Assembly: GCA_025457985.1 (NCBI GenBank)
Contig: JALOTI010000075.1
Location: forward strand, 1 to 7,966
DNA from: Leptospira sp.
GTDB taxonomy: Bacteria; Spirochaetota; Leptospiria; Leptospirales; Leptospiraceae
DNA: 7,966 nt
Direction of reading: 5' to 3'
Shown piece after piece: positions 7,585 through 7,966 of this stretch. Numbering within the stretch: the first letter of the stretch is position 1; each line of letters begins with the position of its first letter. The notes under the pieces were generated by a model, which was given only the letters and a program-made list of their open reading frames with translations, was not told the DNA's origin and did no database searches. The position numbers and the translations under genes were made by a program.

Positions 7585-7633
7585 TTGCGCTGGAGCAAGG
7601 CAAAGGCGCACCAATCCGAGCGCTTGTGAAAGC
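7585..7633 (+). other. GC-rich structured patch in the spacer after the receptor
   Basis: Positions 7585-7623 hold 25 G or C in 39 bases, against an AT-rich surrounding spacer. TGCGC (7586-7590) can pair with GCGCA (7606-7610), with TTGC/GCAA (7585-7588/7595-7598) as an alternative. GCTT-GTGA-AAGC (7622-7633) makes a small hairpin with a GNRA-type loop. The plus frame 7554-7640 is also open up to TGA at 7641-7643 and reads like protein (SDSTLVALEQGKGAPIRALV), without a start codon. It could be a gene remnant, a dispersed intergenic repeat or a small RNA; I cannot choose from this window alone. Confidence 0.25.
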
Positions 7634-7651
7634 TACAAATTGATCAAAATA

Positions 7652-7666
7652 TGACAATCATTGCGA
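7652..7666. promoter_or_regulatory. Fur-box-like sequence, weak
   Basis: TGACAATCATTGCGA compares with the classic 7-1-7 Fur/PerR-type dyad TGATAAT-N-ATTATCA: six of seven matches in the left half and four of seven in the right. It sits between the ferric-chelate receptor and the next exported protein, about 35 bp upstream of that gene's candidate -35. The right half is poor, and Leptospira Fur-family operators may differ from the classic form, so this is only a candidate. Confidence 0.22.
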
Positions 7667-7700
7667 AATAAGTTTCATGAACACTGTTTCCCGAAAAAAT

Positions 7701-7729
7701 TTTCATATATTTGTGATTTTTGCCATAAT
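7701..7729 (+). promoter_or_regulatory. Candidate promoter of the exported protein at the window end
   Basis: An extended -10 TGC-CATAAT (hexamer 7724-7729, five of six matches) lies 17 bp after a poor -35, TTTCAT (7701-7706). Initiation near 7736 would leave a leader of about 34 nt to the ATG at 7770. Confidence 0.3.
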
Positions 7730-7769
7730 ATTGCTTGCAAAAACTATTATATTCTTCTAAGCCTGTGGC

Positions 7770-7966
7770 ATGTTTACCAAATTCTATGCCTCTTTGGGTC
7801 TGGTTTTTCTATATCTATTGTTAGGAATAAACTCGATTTCGGCTCAAAATCAAAATAGACCGACAAACCAAAAACCTACGGTTCCTGGTAAGGAACTCAA
7901 ACCATTGGAAACTCCTGGCGAGAAGGGAGATTTGCAAAAAACCAATGAGGAAGATGAAAAAATATT
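7770..7966 (+). CDS. Exported protein, N-terminal fragment cut by window end
   Basis: An open frame of 65 complete codons starts at ATG 7770 and runs off the window without a stop. Seen: a clear signal peptide, basic residue near the start (MFTKFY), hydrophobic core at about 8-19 (LGLVFLYLLLGI), and a likely cleavage site after ISA at 23-25. A polar, Pro- and Lys/Glu-rich linker follows (PTVPGKELKPLETPGEKG and onward). In-frame TAA at 7758-7760 and no other start between it and 7770 fix this start, although no Shine-Dalgarno is evident. The linker resembles in composition the one after the signal peptide of the FecA-like receptor upstream, so a second TonB-dependent receptor or another outer-membrane protein is possible. 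Too little is present to assign a family. It follows the receptor after 236 bp and probably has its own promoter. Confidence 0.75.
   Translation, partial: MFTKFYASLGLVFLYLLLGINSISAQNQNRPTNQKPTVPGKELKPLETPGEKGDLQKTNEEDEKI

Noticed and set aside
7661..7858. Plus-strand open frame of 65 codons starting with TTG
   Set aside because: It overlaps the signal-peptide-coding gene at 7770 in another frame, begins with TTG without a ribosome binding site, and its product is Cys/His/Phe-rich with no recognisable logic.

Overview
The window most resembles a Leptospira chromosome, probably from a saprophytic-clade species. The DNA is moderately AT-rich. Exported proteins carry loose spirochaete-type lipoprotein signals (LVNC, LSFC). 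The largest gene has the beta-repeat, NHL and LamG layout common in Leptospira surface lipoproteins, and there is a Gram-negative TonB-dependent receptor. This assignment is inferred from gene style; there is no rRNA or other marker to prove it.

Layout: the left 4.9 kb is all on the minus strand. In transcription order (right to left) it holds a very large NHL/LamG lipoprotein (1117-4896), a stand-alone TfoX N-terminal-domain protein (654-1010) and a small cysteine-rich lipoprotein (48-413). Spacers of 106 and 240 bp separate them, so they need not form one operon. The 240 bp spacer holds a minus-strand open frame of 55 codons (482-649) that may be a gene remnant. A 252 bp divergent spacer separates the large lipoprotein from a plus-strand FecA-family TonB-dependent receptor (5149-7533). 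The receptor is followed by a 7-bp-stem hairpin, a structured GC-rich patch, a weak Fur-box-like sequence, and the start of another exported protein (7770 onward) cut by the window end.

Biology: the receptor should take up a ferric chelate, possibly ferric citrate, across the outer membrane using TonB energy. It lacks the N-terminal signalling domain of E. coli FecA, so sigma/anti-sigma signalling is not expected. The NHL/LamG lipoprotein is probably surface-exposed and binds a ligand such as carbohydrate or protein. Any link between it and iron uptake rests only on divergent adjacency. I found no IS element, CRISPR array, tRNA, rRNA, phage gene or clear new system. The points most worth checking are the true start and architecture of the large lipoprotein, the spacer remnants, and the Fur-like site.
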